Part shown: positions 22,335 to 33,604 of the stretch, piece by piece
Position numbering within the stretch: the stretch's first letter is position 1
Layout: each line of letters begins with the position of its first letter
From: Piezodorus guildinii
Taxonomy: Eukaryota; Arthropoda; Insecta; Hemiptera; Pentatomidae
Reading direction: 5' to 3'
Length of the DNA stretch: 64,000 bases
Assembly: GCA_023052935.1 (NCBI GenBank)
Contig: CM041294.1
Span: 10,588,414 to 10,652,413, forward strand
Program-made: the position numbers and the translations under genes
Notes under the pieces: generated by a model
What the model was told of the DNA's origin: nothing
Seen by the model: only the letters and a program-made list of their open reading frames with translations
Database searches by the model: none

Positions 22335-22810
22335 GCTTTCAATAATTTTTGAATTGAGTGCAGTTGTACAGCCGTGACGGGTTCAAATTACGAAGCAAAA
22401 TAATCGAAGATCCAACCTTCAATTGTAAATTATGTGGTGACAATGTAACTCTTGGAAAATTTACAGCTTCGCTGACATCGCAAACAGTGTCAATAGGTTT
22501 GTATGAAACCAAATTCCCTGGCAACAACTGTTATCGTATTTTACGCATGTTGTTTTTTCTTCCGAAATAAAAAGTCAACGCCCACATTTTTTGTGGTTTG
22601 TGGTGGCTAAAATTGCTCTTTCTGCAACCCAATCATGATTTATGTAATGTGGTTGTACATCGGGAAATATCTGTTCAATGAGAGCATCTTGCGAACCAAT
22701 GATTGTGCAGAAATCGGTCGGTAATTTTATCTATTGTGACTTTTCCATGTCCGATATCAAAGAGTTGTTTCAAGTTTTAACGGATAGAAAGCATTTGAAC
22801 GCGCATATTT
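22335..22810 (-). pseudogene. Helitron Pif1-type helicase, C-terminal remnant
   Basis: Minus-strand text reads, in order and across frameshifts, NLKQLFDIGHGKV, then LIEQIFPDVQPHYINHDW and ERAILA, then LPGNLVSYKPIDTVCDVSEA, then LQLKVGSSIILLRNLNPSRL. These match the last part of the Pif1-like helicase of Helitron RepHel proteins, where FPN-NHDW-ERAILAPKN and LKVGxPIMLLRNL are conserved. The rest of RepHel (Rep domain, Walker motifs) is absent, and stops and frame changes occur between segments. It indicates that an autonomous Helitron once existed in this lineage. Confidence 0.8.
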
Positions 22811-23121
22811 ACTTTCAGCTGTTTGAGCGGGATGAATTATTAAATTAAATTATTAAAATACTAAAATTACTAATAAAAAATAGTGGTTGGTGACAGATGG
22901 GAGAAAATTAAGGGCTGTATGTATTTTTTTAATGCCATATTATAAAAAAAATACCCCGAAAAATAAGAAAAAATGTTAGGAATGGACAACCCTTATCACT
23001 TAGGGGTATGAAGAATAGATAGTAGCCGATTTTCAGACCTATTGCATGTGTATATAAAATTTCATTCATGCCGTTTCGGAGGAGTATGGTAACTAAAACT
23101 GTGACGCGAGAATTCCATAAT
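22811..23121. other. Intergenic AT-rich DNA, no gene seen
   Basis: No supported feature. Confidence 0.5.
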
Positions 23122-23290
23122 AATAATAATAATAGGCTTAGCGAACCCGATGGTTCGATGCTGATACCACCAAATTCTGCCTTAACGCCTTAAGCCCCTG
23201 AGATCAGCCTTAACGCAATCCTCCCATCTACGCTTCGGCCTGCCTTTCGGACGCCTACCAGTCGGATCAGCGAATACCAACTTTACTCGA
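23122..23290 (-). pseudogene. RTE-type LINE 3' end
   Basis: The minus strand encodes PTGRRPKGRPKRRWEDCV followed by KADLRGLR, the basic GRP-rich segment near the end of RTE-group ORF2 proteins. It ends shortly afterwards at an (ATT)n run (plus strand AATAATAATAATAATAGG at 23122), the type of short-repeat tail RTE elements have in place of poly(A). Only ~170 bp remain. Confidence 0.65.
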
Positions 23291-23574
23291 ACATTTGAGC
23301 CTCCGCGATACTATCAACCGAGAATTTCATATATTAGATAAAATTGTTATCTACAATAATCACTCGAGCTTATGCTGTATTTGTCACTTTGTCTTACCTT
23401 CCACAAATCTGTATATTAGGAAACATCTTTTCACAAATATTTTGCTTTCTAATTATATATTCTACATCTGTATTCATATTCTTATATATGGAAAAAAATT
23501 ACCTAAAAATGTTTACGCTCATTTCGTAATAACTAACGTGAAAACTTCAAACTTTTTTTACCCATGCTAATAAG
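23291..23574. other. Intergenic AT-rich DNA
   Basis: Short ORFs without domains; nothing supported. Confidence 0.4.
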
Positions 23575-24066
23575 ATGATGTTTTTTTTTTTTTTGTTTTT
23601 TTTATATCTATAAAAGTAAAAGATACTTTGGAAAAAGAAAGTTAGGTATTCAATTCCTGTCTATCAGAACGAAGTAGTCATCATATTAAGGCCTATTAAA
23701 TTTTACACAGATATAGAGATATCAATCATATTCCTTACAGCCTTTTTTTTTTTTAATCATAAAAAAGATACCAAGTACATAAGTATAAAGTAGCTGTTCT
23801 GTTCCACCGATTTTTATGATACGATCACTGTAATATCTTCGGCATATTTGCTTTAAAATAAAAAAATCAGTTTTATAGAACTTATGGTTTTCAAGCTGGA
23901 CGGACCACTGTCACTCACACACACAGACCTTTTTGCTGGACTTGTTTATTTGGACGCAGATATATTTCCGTAGAAAACTCGAATATAATGAATGAAAATG
24001 TTCAGGATCGCAATACTTTCCCTTACTATATATTCCATATATACAATAGTAAACTGAAAGTAAAAA
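23575..24066 (+). mobile_element. T1 element, diverged right half
   Basis: Contains the T1 blocks AGGCCTATTAAATTTTAC, CACACACACAGACCTTTTTG and CAATACTTTCCCTTACTATA, and a degraded terminal repeat AGTAAACTGAAAGTAAAA. Confidence 0.65.
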
Positions 24067-24521
24067 AAGCAAGTGATTGAAGTTAATTTGAAGAAATAAA
24101 CACCTTGAGTTGGATAATTATTGTCCATATTCGGTGGAAGATGCAAACCAGTCGGACCTCTTTCCCATTCATTGCGAATCCGACTCACTCGTAAATTAGT
24201 TGTGCAAGGGCATCTTACTCAATATTATTGATACTTTAAAAATAAATAAATAAAATCGAGCCTGTCATTTCTTTCAATCTAGGCTTTACTGTTGACGTGT
24301 AGGCATGTCCTAATACCTAACTACTTAGCTCTACAGAGAAGTATTCGCATTAGTTTAGTTGAACTGATTTTTTTTTACTCAATACAAAGCTAAAACGATA
24401 AAAAAAAAAAAAAAAAAAATCCTTTAATTGGAGTATAGAATGAGTGGTATATTTATTTGTAACATATCATTGTTTTGAAGTTTCCTCAAATTAACTAGAT
24501 CTAGTTATTCTAATACAGATG

Positions 24522-24522
<1 letters not shown>
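24067..24522. other. Intergenic AT-rich DNA
   Basis: Includes a poly(A) run near 24400-24419; nothing else supported. Confidence 0.45.

Positions 24523-24569
<47 letters not shown>
24523..24569. repeat. (TA)n microsatellite
   Basis: About 23 TA units. The mariner at 24570 sits at its right edge, as expected for a transposon that targets TA. Confidence 0.95.
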
Positions 24570-24573
<4 letters not shown>

Positions 24574-25490
24574 GTTGTGTCACATGAGATGTCCGTTTTC
24601 AAGGTAAAGGATTTGTATTAAAAATATGAAAACAAGATAATTTTATTCGAAGTATTAACCTTCTTTTTCTACACATTTTTCCCAACGTGACAACAACTTT
24701 TCAATCCCCGAACTGAAAAACTCTGAGCTTTGAAGTGAAACAAAAACTGAAAACGCACTTTTCACTTGATCATCATTTTCAAAAAGTTTTCCTTTGACAA
24801 AGTTGTCTAAATTCCTGAACAGGTGGTAATCTATTGGAGACAAGCCGGGAGAATATGATGGGTGCGGAAGAACTTCGTAGCCCAGTTTTTTTCAATTTTT
24901 GCACGGTATGTTTTGAAACATGGGGTCTTGCCGCCGCTCAGTGAGATCATGAAGTACCCATGTATCGAACTTTTTTACTTTTCCAATAAACTTTAAATGT
25001 CTGAAAACGGTAGTTGCACTTGCATTTAGTTGTGCTGAGAGTCCTTTAACTGTTTGGTAGTGGTTTCTTTTTAGTGTATGTTTGAGGACATCGTTGTCTA
25101 TTAAGGACGGAGGTCTTCCTCGGGGCGAGGTTTCCAAGTCGGTATCTCCAGCTGAAAACTTAGCAAACCAACGGCGAATGGTCCGTTTATTAACACTTCC
25201 TTCTCCAAACTCCTTGCAAATATTTCTAGCGGCCTCAGCTGCTGAATGGTCGAGTTTAAACTCATAAAAAAATATTACTCGAAAATCGCATGTTTCCATG
25301 TTCATATTTGGTGGTATACTAAAAAGTCGGTGATTGATTGGGAAGCTAATGTTTATAATACAAAGGTAGAGGACTAGTAACTGTTTGCTTTATATATGTA
25401 AACATTCGGAAGAAAACAACAAAGACCTGCAAAGTCCTTTATGTATTTCAGAAACTATAAAAACGGACATTTCATGTGAAAAAAACCCAA
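24570..25490 (-). mobile_element. Mariner transposon with internal deletion
   Basis: A 921-bp element with ~32-bp terminal inverted repeats (TTGGGTTGTGTCACATGAGA at the left, matching the complement of CATGTGAAAAAAACCCAA at the right) and TA on both sides. Full mariners are ~1.3 kb, so roughly 370 bp are missing. The transposase reads on the minus strand. Because its termini are intact it could in principle be moved by a related transposase in trans. Confidence 0.88.
24655..25305 (-). pseudogene. Mariner transposase, catalytic core deleted
   Basis: The N-terminal part (25305-24892) is open and has both helix-turn-helix regions (KRTIRRWFAKFSAGDTDLE, then an AT-hook-like SPRGRPPSL and NASATTVFRHLKFIGKV) and the linker WVLHDLTERR. 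The frame then jumps to SYSPGLSPIDYHLFRNLDNF, which carries the third catalytic Asp in SPIDYHLF, and runs to the normal C-terminus. The segment with the first two catalytic Asp residues (normally GDE and HDNARPH motifs) is absent. It cannot be an active transposase; DNA binding could survive in the N-terminal part. Confidence 0.85.
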
Positions 25491-25495
25491 TATAT

Positions 25496-27870
25496 ATGGG
25501 TCAATCCATTTGAAATCGTCCAATTTTCATACATTTTGCCGCTGGATATTTTTGATTTTCGTGATTTTTTGACAAGTTCTTCTCTATCTTTTCGTGAGTA
25601 TAGAACCATAAATAAATAAAAAATTCCGGGCCAATACTTTTAGTATTGCAGCCGTTTTAGGTAAGCTTCGCTGGGGAAAACATATGTTGGGGATATCTTT
25701 CTAATTCTTGCAATTTTTTAGATATCAAATCAAAACAATAAGATAAGGACATACTTTGTATTTTTTGTCCTCACAACTCGTTACCTATCAATGGCTGAGA
25801 CTCAACTGGTTCTAGTGTTATTATTTTGGTTTGTATTATGGTAGGTTGACGAGATGAGGGCCACTCTGGCAAGGCAAGTAATATTTGATGTATTATATTT
25901 AAAAAACAAACTGGGTCTCAGCCACCACATTTCATCCTATACTGCTTATCGTGTTGAGGTATAATCTGTATCAGTTCAACCATTTTTCACTCTGTCCTTT
26001 TTGAGATATTATTATGAACATTACTGAACTGAGAAATAATGTTTGTTTGAAAATTCATATTTGAAAATCTGGTGCGGGCAACACACGACTTTCCCTTACC
26101 TCAATTTTTAAAATCAATAAAAGAATTTTAAAATACAGTTAGAGATAAAAATACGTGAAACTATTAAAGAATTAATTAAATTGAATTTATATATAAACAT
26201 GTGTTTTATTAAAAAATCTATTATATTATTATCTAAAACAATCAGTTAGTTTTATCTTCTTTCCATCACTATCTATTAACTTTTAAAAGCTTGAGTATGA
26301 GATAATATTTTTTCTAGAATCTTTAGCTTTCTAACGGTATATCATACATGTATATTACTGTTCTTATGTTCAAAAACGAAAAATTTCATTAAAAAAATAT
26401 TTTCTTTCAGATTTCTCCTTTAGTTGCTTTTCAAATTCGCTCAAATTGCATATTTAACTGTTTTTCATGAGTGGTAACAAAACAATATAGTTATTTTTAT
26501 ACAATCAACAAAATTAAAGGTACTTTAGAGAAAGAAAATTTTAAATATCGACATATAAGCCCTGTCAGACCATTTTAATCTGAATGAAACCTAAATGATA
26601 TTAAAGTTCATTAGGTTTTACATTGATATAGCGAGTTTAATCAAAATAGTCGGAACAGTTTTTGAGAAAATCGAAAAAAGGTATAAAATGGCTCTTCTGG
26701 TAAGCTCATTTTGATGAAAAAGGTTTCGTAACGTCTAGGGCGTATATTTGTCTTAAATATGAAATTTCAGTTTCATAGAAGTTACCGTTTCTGCCCGGGC
26801 CGGGAGTTACCACACACACACAGAGACGTTTTTGCGGGACCTGGTTATTTGGACTCAGGAGACCCTAAAATATGTATTTCTGTTGAAAACTGGAATTAGA
26901 AAATTTTCACGATCGCAATACTTTCCCTTACTATATATAGTAAGTGAAAGTAAAAATGAAAAAGCTCACACGATCAAAATTTTTGAAACAAGTAGTGCAA
27001 TGATAAGTCTATATAAGGAAACAAAAATGTACATGAGAATCATTTCTAACCTCCCTTGTCATTAGCGCGCCAATTCTAAACGCGTCACAGCGGTTTCAGT
27101 TGATGTAATTTTTCATGAATTTTTGTAACCATTTTCTCGGCTACTTAGGTAATGTGTTGTAGTAAACAAAATTAGATAAAATACTCTCATCATCATTCTA
27201 GTTTTTGTTTGGTTCTTAAATATGCAAATTTACCGGAGTTAATATTTTTTAAAGAAAACGTTATTTTAACAGTTAAAAGAATTTTATAACCCCGGAATTT
27301 AAAGAACAAATTTATATCACTTGATCTCATCATATAGATGAGTAATCTGTAATAGTTTCATGATTTTTCACTCAGTACCATTCGAGATATTTATGTGTAA
27401 ACATCACGAAAAACCAATTTTGATAATTCACAAAACAGGACTATGTTCTCAAGATCGAAATTTTTACAAGTAGGACTATGACAAAGCCATAAAAGAAAAA
27501 AATAACTAAAAGTGACTTTCTTTTCCTTAATATACTTTTATCTTGTTAGCAGTCTCGTTTTCGAGAATTTTTTAATATACTTTATTTACTATTTAGGTAA
27601 TGAGTTGTGAGGACAAAAATAGAAAACATGTACTTATCTTATTGTTTTGATTTTATCTAAAAAATTACACGAATTAGAAATATTTTCCCAACATATGTTT
27701 TCGCCCGCGAAGCTTAATTAAAACGGCTGCAAACTAAAAGTATAGGACAGCATTTTTTTTTTTATTTATTGTTTTATGTTCAAGAAAGGATAGAAAATTA
27801 CTGGTCAAAAAAATCACCAAAATCAAAATCCAGTGGCAACGTCTGGATGATTTCGAATGGATTGACCCAT
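25496..27870. mobile_element. Element with ~280-300 bp inverted arms enclosing a T1 copy
   Basis: Left arm 25496-25793 and right arm 27592-27870 are inverted copies of each other at roughly 80 percent by eye; both contain ACATATGTTGGG and TCAAAACAATAAGATAAG read in the left-arm sense. Both outer edges lie near TA microsatellites. The ~1.8 kb interior holds a T1 copy and AT-rich DNA with no ORF. It may be a foldback-type transposon or two inverted copies of one repeat. Confidence 0.55.
26064..26953 (+). mobile_element. T1 element, near full-length copy
   Basis: Complete left end (AAATCTGGTGCGGGCAACAC) and right end (AGTAAGTGAAAGTAAA), 890 bp. One of the least disturbed T1 copies. Confidence 0.8.
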
Positions 27871-27887
27871 TTATCATTATGTATATA

Positions 27888-27888
<1 letters not shown>

Positions 27889-27951
<63 letters not shown>
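27889..27951. repeat. (TA)n microsatellite
   Basis: About 31 TA units between the inverted-arm element and SINE S3. Confidence 0.95.
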
Positions 27952-27952
<1 letters not shown>

Positions 27953-27954
<2 letters not shown>

Positions 27955-28214
27955 TCTTCTTCCAGTGGCGCGACAGGCCGTATAGGTCACGCGATTCTCT
28001 GTGCATTTTATATTGCAGAATCATCACTTCCTACGCCTAATTTTGTTAGTGGCCACTATTTAGCTGACTTGTCTCACATACCCGGGGGAGATGCTTTGAG
28101 TGAATCCCCATTTAATAAATACATCCTTATAAAAGCCACGCAGGGACTGGGATTCGAACTCACAACCTTTAACATGAGAGATTAGCGCGCTAGCTACTCA
28201 GCCACGGGCTCCCC
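27953..28214 (-). mobile_element. tRNA-derived SINE, family S3
   Basis: On the minus strand it begins GGGGAGCCCGTGGCTGAGTA with an A-box-like GTGGCTGAGTAG and B box GAGTTCGAATCC, then a body with GTGGCCACT and ends near CGCCACTGGAAGAAG. It matches the copy at 33761-34055 throughout and is distinct from S1 and S2. Confidence 0.8.
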
Positions 28215-28265
28215 AACTTTTCTGTACGCGGCATTGTAATATGTAAATTAAATAATTTAAAAAAA

Positions 28266-28305
<40 letters not shown>

Positions 28306-29218
28306 CACACAAGAATATATTATATATTCTTATTATACATGAGCTGAGTATTTTCTGTAAAAAAAAAAGAACTACATAACGGATTATAGAGGCAAAAGAA
28401 AAGACTAGTCAGCTCCTATTGTTGCTGTTAACGTAATTCCTTCCATATTTAACCTGTTTAGAAAATAGTTGTCGGTTAACCAATGCTAGCACGGATAATA
28501 TTATACTTTACTTTATAATATAATAAAAAATTTAAATAATAAAATATAAAAAAAAAATTATAAAAATATAAGATTTTATTTTCCAAGCAGGAAATTACAT
28601 TTGATGAAATGTTCAGTTTGACAAGGAATATAATTGATTCCAAAAATAAAATAATCGCACACGCGCACACAAATATATATATACATACATACCCACACAT
28701 AAATATATATCTAATCGTAAATTAATACTCAAATTATCGTAGGGAACACCTCTACGTCAATGAGGTGGCTTTCAGAAAATAAAAATAATTAATGATGGAA
28801 GCAAGAGACGGAAATTAGCTTTCCTTATTCTGATATAAAGTATACTGTTTTTTTTTTTTTTTGTTTTTTTTTTCGTGCTATTTCAAGATTTTCCATATCA
28901 CAACCCAGAAGTATTTAGTAAATGTACCATAAAAATATACCAACGCGATATTACTCAAAATCTTTCTATCTAAACCACGTTAAACTAATGAACCACATAC
29001 AAAATGACATCTAGTGAAGAAAAAAAAAAAAAAGGAAAATATTTGTAACCATAAATATCTTCATATTTTTACAATAATTTTATAACAATGTGAATTTTAA
29101 TTTTAAAATATTAATCAATGAGATCTATAGTTAGGTAGTTTTTGGGTGGTATACGTTATTTTCAAGTAATCTGACTTATAGACTTATTACTTAATTTATT
29201 ATTAAAAACAATAATATA

Positions 29219-29233
<15 letters not shown>
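28215..29233. other. AT-rich DNA, no gene seen; (TG)n at 28268-28304
   Basis: A TG microsatellite runs into TATACACACA. Poly(T) and poly(A) runs occur near 28850 and 29020. No gene or element recognised. Confidence 0.5.

Positions 29234-29264
<31 letters not shown>
29234..29264. repeat. (TA)n microsatellite
   Basis: About 15 TA units preceded by a short TG run. Confidence 0.9.
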
Positions 29265-29270
<6 letters not shown>

Positions 29271-30949
29271 AAAAAAAAACGAAAGTCTAATGGAAGAACA
29301 AGAAAAACTCAAACAAAAATCGATCTAGATATTTTCTTTACGTTTTCCATTTCCGGTCATAAATTGCCAATAATAATAAGTATTAAATAAAAAAGAAAAT
29401 GAACACGGTAGTTGAAAGAACCATAACATTTTAATAAATATAATCTTATTTTTTTCAAATAAAATTTCTGATAGAGAAAACTTGACAGGAATCAAGACCT
29501 ATAAATGAAATAATACGCATTTGAACGAGAAAAAACTCATAGACAAAGTATAAGATGTGAGAAAAAAATAATCCGGTGAAGGAAAAGATGCGAAAAGTCA
29601 TAAATTAAATAATAAATTTAAAAATATAGGGGTTGATAAAGATATAAGTTAAGGTGACATTATTTTGCATTATAAAAAAAAAAATCCTATTTTTTTTCTG
29701 AAACTGCTCAAAATCTGTTTACAAGTAAAAAAAAGACTTAAAAATGTAATGTTACCTTATCATGGTCAGCAGATCCTGGTACACACACTGACACTTTGAG
29801 ACTCACTGAAGGACGAAGACAGGGCTGGACCACCCCACCTCAGCACATCCCCCTCCAGGCGGGGGTGGAAGGGGTAACACCCGTCCCCCACGATCTAGCC
29901 ACTCGCCAGGGGTACGGCTCCTCGGGAGTCCTGTTCCGTGCGCCCATCGCTCGGACAGAAAGTAAAAGTTACATCGTCTGAAGTAATAAATTATAAGCTT
30001 AATTAGCCTTGTAATATAGAAACGTATATATATTATGTACAAGCTGATGCTTTAATCAATATTGATAAAATACTAAACATTTTGTCCTTTGGACTAATAT
30101 TTTCCGACATGAATAATTTAAAATTCCATTTTAAATGATTGAATCAAGATATTGATCAAAATTAATTATTTACTGTTGTATAATTTTAATACAGCAATCA
30201 AATCTGTATCAAATAGTAATTTTAATGAAAGGTTGAAGAAGTAACAATGATTAAACGAATTAAAATATATCGAAATTAAGCACGAAGTGTTCTTTATTCG
30301 TTAAATAAAGAAAAGGAAAATTAAATAAAAATAAAAAAAGATATATACAAATGAAAAATAAAAAATCTTAATATCTTCGTTTCCTAAAGTTGCCATTGGC
30401 CTTGTATGATAAAGTTGAACAAATTTGATAACCAAGTTGAGGAAGGAAAAGAAAAAATATATATGTCGAGTTTTTATTTTAATATAAAAACATATAATGA
30501 GATATAACATAAACTAAAGATTTTAGAAAAAATGTTATTGTACAAGAGTTATGAAGCGAATTAAGGATGTAGATAATAATGTAATAGTTCTTAGATCATT
30601 TAAATCGAAACTCAATGTAATAATTGAGATCAATGCTTCAAAGGAAAATGGTCTTTCACCATTCCTAATTTATGGTATTTATCTATTTATTAATATTTAT
30701 CGATATTTTTTCAAATTTATCGATATTTTCGAAACGTTAACCTTCCAATTTTGACGTGGGGAGGGTATTTTTTTGGTCGATCACAAAGTTACAGTTTTGA
30801 AAATAATATAGGCCTAAATAAATTATTAATATAGCTCAAACTGGAAAGAGGCAGTACACTTTGTACCTCAACTAGTGAATTATTGGAGTACAGTACGAGT
30901 ACTTGAGCTGTATTTGCCTACCTCTATCACAGATAATATCTGGGCGGTT
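29265..30949. other. AT-rich DNA with one GC-rich block
   Basis: A GC-rich block at about 29770-29950 (GGCGGGGGTGG and similar) stands out but has no recognisable protein in six frames. The remainder is AT-rich and featureless. Confidence 0.4.
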
Positions 30950-31360
30950 CGTGAATTTGACCACTTATTATAATATATTATATTGATGATTTATATGATA
31001 GATCAGGGTGACTAAATGTACTTCAAAAATAAAAAATAAATCATTGAGCATCACAATTTATCTACCTCTTATCCTGATAGTATTTTGTGGGTTCACTGTA
31101 ATATGTTGGAAAATATTAACGTAAACGGGAACAGAAGTACTTATTTAATGTTTTTCATTTATATTGTATGCATCTAAATCTTACGTAATACCCAAAATAG
31201 AGTTATAACATACAGCTATCTTTCCACCTGAAATTTCTTCCACCAAGAAATATCTTTATCCAATTTAACACGACGTGGGAGACGGTCTGAGGGAGCGATA
31301 CGTGGAGTTAACTCATTTTTGATATAACTCGAGTTATCCATTTTTTTACGACCCCCACAG
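30950..31360. mobile_element. M1 MITE copy split by repeat R-D
   Basis: Left end CTGGGCGGTTCGTGAA resembles the M1 terminus. M1 interior resumes at about 31178 (TTACGTAATACCCAAAATAG) and runs to the right end ACCCCCACAG at 31360. The intervening ~185 bp is an inverted copy of repeat R-D. The two parts together approximate one M1 element. Confidence 0.6.
30985..31165 (-). repeat. Dispersed repeat R-D
   Basis: Inverted relative to 46612-46850 and 49686-49965; shares AATATTAACGTAAACGGGAA and the GATCAGGGTGACTAAATGTA region. The class is unknown. Confidence 0.55.
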
Positions 31361-31797
31361 ATATTATGTAGTCCTATAATATTTGCCCATCTCTATCACG
31401 GATAATATTATGTGGTAAACAAAATTGCATCCCTACAATCTGTAGAGGGTCCTTGATTCAGTACATTCAAAGACTCGTTTCCAACCCAAACGAGCGTGCA
31501 AGGAGGTTATGTGGCACAGATCCTCATTCAGTGTTTCGGTAGTCACGTCAGAGAGGCCTCAGAGTCCAACTGAGGAAACACCTTTCCCTGGCCCAAAAGT
31601 CGTCCCACTGCTCAACTAAAACATTATCCCAGAAGGATCAGGGTAGAATCCCGAACCACCAATTAATTGAAAAATAATGAATTTCCATTCTATAAAAATA
31701 CTATACATTGTAAACATGGATGATATCCGTTGATGTATCTTATATTTTATATTATTATATATTTTATTTTATTATATATATCTATATATTATATATA

Positions 31798-31840
<43 letters not shown>

Positions 31841-32169
31841 AATATATTATGTCTATGCCGCTTAATGAAACATGAAAAACAAATTTAAATAAAAAATATT
31901 CAAAATATCCCCGACCTTGACATTTTTAGGAACAGGTGGAGGATCTTCCTCTCCGAAGCGAGGATTTCCGTTTCGACACGGCTCGTCCTCAATATGGATG
32001 CCCTGTCTTCACCACATCCTTAGCCTATCCTTAGGGCCTATTATCCTTATTAGCCTATCTATCCTCGCTCGGGAGGCAAGGTCTCAGGTAGCTGCTGTAG
32101 AGCTGTAGGTAACTTTTAGATTATAGGTTATAGCTAGGAGCATAGGTTCTCATGTAGTAGTTTAATATC
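31361..32169. other. Intergenic DNA, no gene seen
   Basis: Includes TA-rich DNA at 31735-31834 and a moderately GC-rich segment at 31917-32108 with an ORF lacking any recognised domain. A line such as CCTCTATCACGGATAATATT at 31395 recurs near 30930. Confidence 0.4.
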
Positions 32170-32365
32170 TCAGATACACATTTGCTCGCAGTTCAAGCTC
32201 GGCAGATGGACCTAGGATTTTTTATGGATTTAAAAACCCTTAGATATGTCGTCAGGTACTTGTTAAAGATCTCTATTCAAATTAAGCCTACATAGTTATA
32301 ACTGATGGCCTTTAGCATCATCTAATTAGACCCATTATCATAAAGTGACGCTAAATTTAATAAGC
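32170..32365 (+). repeat. SINE S2, degraded copy
   Basis: Degraded B box GCAGTTCAAGCTC, then GCAGATGGACCTAGGATTTT, TACTTGTTAAAGATCTCTAT and CATAAAGTGACGCTAAATTT, in S2 order. Confidence 0.6.
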
Positions 32366-32394
32366 GAAATTTTGAGATCTGTAAGATTTACATA

Positions 32395-32525
32395 AATTAA
32401 TATTTTTTTAAAAATTATTTATTGATATTTACAACTTTATTGTACAACACATCTAGTAAATAGGATAAAATAAAATAGACACGAGCAAGACGTGTAGAGA
32501 AGCTACCCAGCGGCAACACTCTAAC
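32395..32525 (-). pseudogene. LINE family A, 3' UTR only
   Basis: On the minus strand this is the terminal ~130 bp of a family-A 3' UTR (GGGTAGCTTCTCTACACG, GTTGTAAATATCAATAAATA) with a short A tail at the plus-strand left edge. It is a very short 5'-truncated insertion. Confidence 0.65.
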
Positions 32526-32599
32526 ATAAATTAATATGAAAGATGAAAGGGTGAGAGTGGAAAATAAAAAAAAAAATATAATAATAATAAGTAATATTC

Positions 32600-32632
32600 A
32601 ACGTTTCGACGCTCGTTAGTCTTCATCTGGTC
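32600..32632 (-). ncRNA. Degenerate hammerhead-like core
   Basis: The minus strand reads CAGATGA, a 3-bp stem with loop, then GAAACGTT. The first conserved box deviates from CTGATGA at one base. Reported for comparison with 56586-56621 and 57781-57815. Low confidence as an RNA. Confidence 0.25.
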
Positions 32633-32679
32633 TTCACTCGTCAAAGTATGATGTTCCGTTGCTGATTGCTGATTTTTAC

Positions 32680-32795
32680 CTAATATTTTTTACTTTCTTT
32701 GAAAAAACTCCTCGGTACAACTACCCAATTTGAGCTCACAACCTTGGGCAAAGTAGGATGTTAAGATACTAGCCACTGCGCTACAGGTGACCTGT
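32680..32795 (-). repeat. SINE S2 head fragment
   Basis: The minus strand begins GGTCACCTGTAGCGCAGTGG with A box and a degraded B box near GTTGTGAGCTCAAATT. The body is missing. Confidence 0.5.
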
Positions 32796-32834
32796 GGTTA
32801 AAGCTAGTTTAAAATATTTTTTCTAAAGAACAAT

Positions 32835-33055
32835 TAGAGGTATTTTTATTCAAATGCCATCTATGCCATTGCATTCCAGGAGGATTCATCTGACATTTGA
32901 GTTTCAAGGTTTTTCCATTAAAAAAATATATTAAAAAAATGTGTATGTGGGTCTCTGAATCCGTTATGTGTTGCCTCAGATTATATAGCCTCTCAACTAC
33001 AGAAAATTAAGTTATTAAATTCGCGTTGACAATATGTGTTTTTAAAAAATTATTT
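32835..33055 (+). repeat. Dispersed repeat R-E
   Basis: Similar to 51180-51445: shared blocks CATTGCATTCCA, GATTCA-CTGACATTT-AGTTTCAAGG and GTGGGTCTCTGAA. The class is unknown. Confidence 0.55.
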
Positions 33056-33595
33056 ATTGAAATTTACAAATTAATTAAAAGCAGGAAGTTAAAAAATCAT
33101 TTAGAACAAACGTGTACATAAACTACCCCTTAGCATTGATTACTCCAGTAAATATTCCAAACCAGAAGGTTTCGTAGTTATGTTTTCAGACACCTCGGAT
33201 CATCATCAGGGACCGAAGAGGAAGCGAGGATAGGTACTAGTGGGTTAGGATGGAAATGGAGTTGATCGTGGAAGGAATGGGTACCTGGTTTTGACCAAGT
33301 CAGCAAAATTCAGAACATTAAAGTCTTTATAGGTGAGTTTGTTCGTGATGAGGGTTTTAAATTGTAGGGATTGGATACGAGAAGGATTCGATGGTTTAGT
33401 AGAGCCCCAAAGCTCAACTCCCTAGTCCAGATTGGTCTTATGATAATCTTGTATATAAGCCGTTTTTAATTAGGTAAACGTTTAGAAAGTTTGTCTCGTA
33501 TGTATTTAAGTAGCCGAAATCATCAAGCGTTTTCAAGTGTAAGGATTCCAGGTAGGACATTTGTCAAGATGGAGTCCTACAGGGACGAAATAAAT
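33056..33595 (-). pseudogene. LINE family A, ORF2 C-terminus and 3' UTR
   Basis: The minus strand covers the family-A thumb to C-terminal region (complement of GATTCGATGGTTTAGTAGAG, encoding the STKPSNSS equivalent) and a decayed PDDDPRCLKT-like counterpart of the normal PDNPPRRLKR tail, then 3' UTR. The copy breaks at about 33595 where SINE DNA begins; more upstream RT sequence resumes after about 34495, so it was probably split by that insertion. Confidence 0.7.
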
Positions 33596-33604
33596 ATCGT
33601 CAAA

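Noticed and set aside
25082..25267. Plus-strand ORF opposite the mariner transposase
   Set aside because: Shadow of the minus-strand transposase.
31917..32108. 63-codon ORF with a GTGGG-rich start, reminiscent of Myb/SANT-type transposon proteins
   Set aside because: Only five residues match and nothing else supports the assignment.
33140..33240. Possible hammerhead core on the minus strand (CTGATGATGATCC...GTCTGAAAAC)
   Set aside because: It aligns with the normal end of family-A ORF2 (PDNPPRRLKR) and its 3' UTR, so the resemblance is accidental.
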